Below are positions 61,130 to 64,000 of a stretch of 64,000 nt of DNA, piece by piece. This DNA comes from Macrothele yani. Its lineage: Eukaryota; Arthropoda; Arachnida; Araneae; Macrothelidae. A program made the translations under genes and the position numbers. The notes under the pieces are model-generated. The model saw nothing but the letters and a program-made list of their open reading frames with translations, searched no databases and was not told the origin of the DNA. The stretch is taken from NCBI GenBank assembly GCA_039090855.1, contig CM077016.1:53803936-53867935 (forward strand), written 5' to 3'. How positions within the stretch are numbered: the first letter of the stretch is position 1; each line of letters opens with the position of its first letter.

Positions 61130-64000
61130 TATTGCCATATATTACCTTTTTCTGTTATTCAGTTCAGTTCAACATTATTATTCAGTTCAGTTCAATATGC
61201 GATTTTGAAGAATCTTCATTTAGACTAAATATTCTTTCATTAATTCAGTGAAGGATAACCTACGTAACTCAGCTTACCTGAAAAAAAACCCCAAGATAGC
61301 TGATCAAAGAGTCCTTCAGTTATTATTCCAAGGAAGGAGTATAAAATGATTTCTATCTGAGCGTTTTATCATGAACATTTCGAGAAATGGAAAATACTAT
61401 GTTGGAAAAAAATATATAAATACCATATTGAAATCTGGAACCCCGAGTTAAGGCAAAAATTTGAGAATTAGCCGTTGAAACCTGAGTAGATTCAAAACTT
61501 TGAAGGCACTTTTTAGGTAAGGCGGGTTGAACATTTTTTGAGTGCTCAAATTCTTGGTTGGTCAATGATTACTGTATTTACTATTCTGTCATTTTAATCT
61601 TCAGCACGGTATTCCTCCCCATCTTAGGTAGTTTCCAGCTTTACGTCTTCAGCAAAACCTTATGGAGAGGTGGACCTAATATATATTTGCTTAACCTTTT
61701 AAAATAAAGAAATATATATATCATCAAATGACCGAATATAAAGTAAAAAATGACCGTTTTGACTCATTCATTTGAGGATTAGTATTTTTCATGGAACACA
61801 TGGTTTTTGTCATTTTTTGTCTGGTTACAGGTTAACTTAATTTGCTACGATGAAGGTACCAAATAAAATTAATCTCTAGATGACAACACCAAGGTAGAGT
61901 GCATCGGTCCGCACGGAATCTTATGTGATTTATAGTGAAACCAGTAACTTTCAAGCTCACAAACAAAATTAAAGAAAAATTTTCTTATGAGCTACGTTTC
62001 ATCTGACACTTCCAGTGGTCGGTGACCCCTCAAACCGGAATTTCTTTAGGTTGCTTCGCTTCAGCGTAGCCCAGGAGTGAATAAGACACAATCTACATAG
62101 CCCAACGATTCAATGCACAAAAGACACATGTTGACACCTAATCCTACATGTTAACTAGTACACACACAGTTAACATGTTGACACCTAATCCTACATGTTA
62201 ACTAGTACACACACAGTTGATCTTCCAGCATAATGGAAAAGAATCGTAGAGCTCATGAGGAAAACAGTTGTGGAACCTTTTCCTTTTTTCATGAGCTTTA
62301 CAATTCCCAATGACTGATTCATGACGGCGCTACTGTGGGAACCATAATTCCACAAAATTAATTTGCCACCTTCGTCAGCTGAACGGCCCAGATCCTCATA
62401 GATTTCAATCTTTTATATAAGATATCTATTCAGGTAGGCAGCACTGTGACACATATCGTAACCAGCAATGTTTTCAGAAAGTCTTTTTTAGAAGGAAGTA
62501 GACGCTTCCTGCACGGCTTTGTTGCTACATCTAATCGAAAACAAATTGCGTGTTGCTTCTTAAAAATAGATGCACTAAAGTCCAGTAGTTATCATTAATG
62601 TTACAGCTTTTTCTGATGTAAAATGTTTCCCTTCTTTTCTGAGAAATTAAAACTTTTACTAGTTACATTATTCTTAATGTTTTAAAATTCTGTTAGCATC
62701 TTCTAAGCTTATAGCTACTGTCAGTAAAACCAGTTACAGCTGAAATTCCTGACGCATTCTTCTCGCTTTGAAGATTCACCAAATTTGCGTTTAGAAGTAT
62801 AACTGACCTACTCAAAGTAATTATTTTTTGAAGAAGAATGAGGTCACATGCTTTGTAAAAACTACTTTCTACGATATTGACTATAAATTTCTTGACCAGC
62901 GAATAACCGTTTAATTGTTACGAACTCATGTAAGATTTTGTTCTCACTTCGGGTGACATGCTTGGGTGAGATCTTGAAGTACACCCGAGATAAATTACGC
63001 TGAGAATATCTGTAACTGACATAATATCGGTATTGGAACTAGCGTATATTATTTGGAACCCGTAAAAGCATAAACAATTTTTATGTATTGTAAGACTGGC
63101 TGATCGAGAGGTTATGAAAAAGGTGGTTATAAAATGTTTGATCCAGAGTGAGAAATCGAGAGGCTATAAAATAAGCTGACCAGACCGGTGATAGCTTATT
63201 TTATAACCTCTCGATTGTGTTACATGACAAACTAACGTAGTTTCGTGTGCCTCCCCTAAAACGATAATAAAAATGTCACGGTGTATTCCCCCTTGCCTCA
63301 AAAGCACACCTTCAGCAAACTAATAACAATGATGAAGATGCTTCAAAGCAAAAATCCTTGAGCAGCCCATTTATATACTAAACTGGAACACAAAGTCAAT
63401 TGTTGCGCAACAATGATTTGAAATTAGATTTCAACAATAATTTTGTGCTTGTGTTGTTTACCAATGGTAATGGTTGCAATGCTCCGTCTCCACTCTGCAA
63501 CTAGGACACGGCGGAAACAATTCCGCTGAACGACCATGCCGTCCACCAAATACTTGATTTACAAGAGACTAATGGGGAAGCTAAGGGATTCTGTATAGGA
63601 ATGTTGAAGTGCAGAAAATTCGTTTTTTTTTTCGATGCGTTCGCCACCCCTCAGCGATAGTACAGAAATTGGTCATCTGGTCTGACCGGTGATCATTTTC
63701 GAGAAACGGCCGCCATCTTGAAATATTATGAATATATTGTAATCATTTTAAGTTAATGTAATATGGGTGTACTTACAGAATGATTTAAAATGGAATAAAC
63801 ATGTTGTTCTAATCTGCAATAAAGTTTCTAGAAATATTGGAATTGTTAGTCACATATTATGTAAACTTTCTATTAAAATTTTAAATTCTATTATATTATA
63901 CATTAGCTCAAACGCATTTAATTTATTGTCTTTCATCGTGGGGACAAACAACAAAATCAAATTTTAAAAAACTACAAGTTCTACAAAATAAATATATCAG
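61130..64000. repeat. Palindrome left arm (unit 3), partial
   Basis: Matches 43010-46823 up to the window end, with the 47 bp duplication (about 62128-62220) and the hairpin (about 63155-63215). The Transib core and right arm lie beyond the window. Confidence 0.85.
63767..64000 (+). pseudogene. LINE RT C-terminus (unit 3), runs off the end
   Basis: VYLQNDLKWNKHVVLICNKV, SRNIGIVSHILCKLSIKIL, then a 1-base insertion (AAATTCTATT) breaks the frame. Truncated by the window end. Confidence 0.75.

Larger units (their letters stand above)
54805..64000 (+). repeat. Tandem unit 3 (partial, 9,196 bp seen)
   Basis: Third copy, cut by the window end inside the LINE fragment of the left palindrome arm. 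It shares with unit 2 the RTE insertion, the shortened LINE tail and the Tc1-A stops, but has the empty SINE site and an undeleted RT. Confidence 0.9.

Noticed and set aside
18395..64000. The tandem units as a pure assembly artefact
   Set aside because: Private SINE with target duplication, different microsatellite lengths, unit-specific deletions and stops make an artificial copy of one locus unlikely, though long reads are needed for the exact number.

Overview
This window is eukaryotic, invertebrate-type nuclear DNA made almost wholly of transposable elements, most of them decayed. The content is Tc1/mariner elements of several families, a Transib (RAG1-type) element, RTE-like and other non-LTR retrotransposon remnants, tRNA-derived SINEs with perfect target-site duplications, piggyBac-type MITEs, and minisatellite-bearing elements resembling HINE/DINE-1. 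No convincing host gene, rRNA gene, functional tRNA gene or CRISPR array is visible. Arthropod is the likeliest guess from this mix, but the sequence does not settle the taxon.

Bases 1-18,394 are a single-copy mosaic. They hold mariner scraps, inverted pairs of an element with ~140 bp internal repeats (1152-2425 and 7724-11087), two TTAA-bounded MITEs, a pogo/Tigger-like transposase tail split by a SINE, a nested Tc1 element (5592-7055) carrying a SINE, a LINE tail, a ~130 bp tandem repeat block (13,460-14,715) and a minus-strand Tc1 relative (17,050-18,244).

Bases 18,395-64,000 are one unit of about 18.1-18.3 kb in head-to-tail tandem: unit 1 18,395-36,492, unit 2 36,493-54,804, unit 3 54,805 onward and cut by the window end. 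Each unit runs: LINE scraps and a foldback of tRNA-like SINE-B; a decayed SINE-A; a Tc1 element (intact 343-codon transposase frame only in unit 1); a decayed minus-strand Tc1; an RTE-like retrotransposon (minus); an (AT)n tract; a third tRNA-derived SINE; then a palindrome of about 11 kb with arms near 3.6-3.8 kb.

The palindrome centre is the most interesting object. A ~2.9 kb Transib element (28,512-31,435 and 46,824-49,752) ends in CACAGTG heptamers followed after 21-22 bases by ACAAAAATA, closely resembling the vertebrate 23-RSS. Its two flanks are different parts of the same Tc1 family in opposite orientation and show no target-site duplication. The arms continue past the Tc1 ends into neighbouring DNA. 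I infer that one Transib end joined an inverted (for example sister-chromatid) copy, creating the inverted duplication, and that the locus was then amplified in tandem. The Transib frame is now broken by shared stops, so this is a fossil. Units 2 and 3 look closer to each other than to unit 1, and a SINE with a 12 bp target duplication sits only in unit 2, giving a relative order of events.
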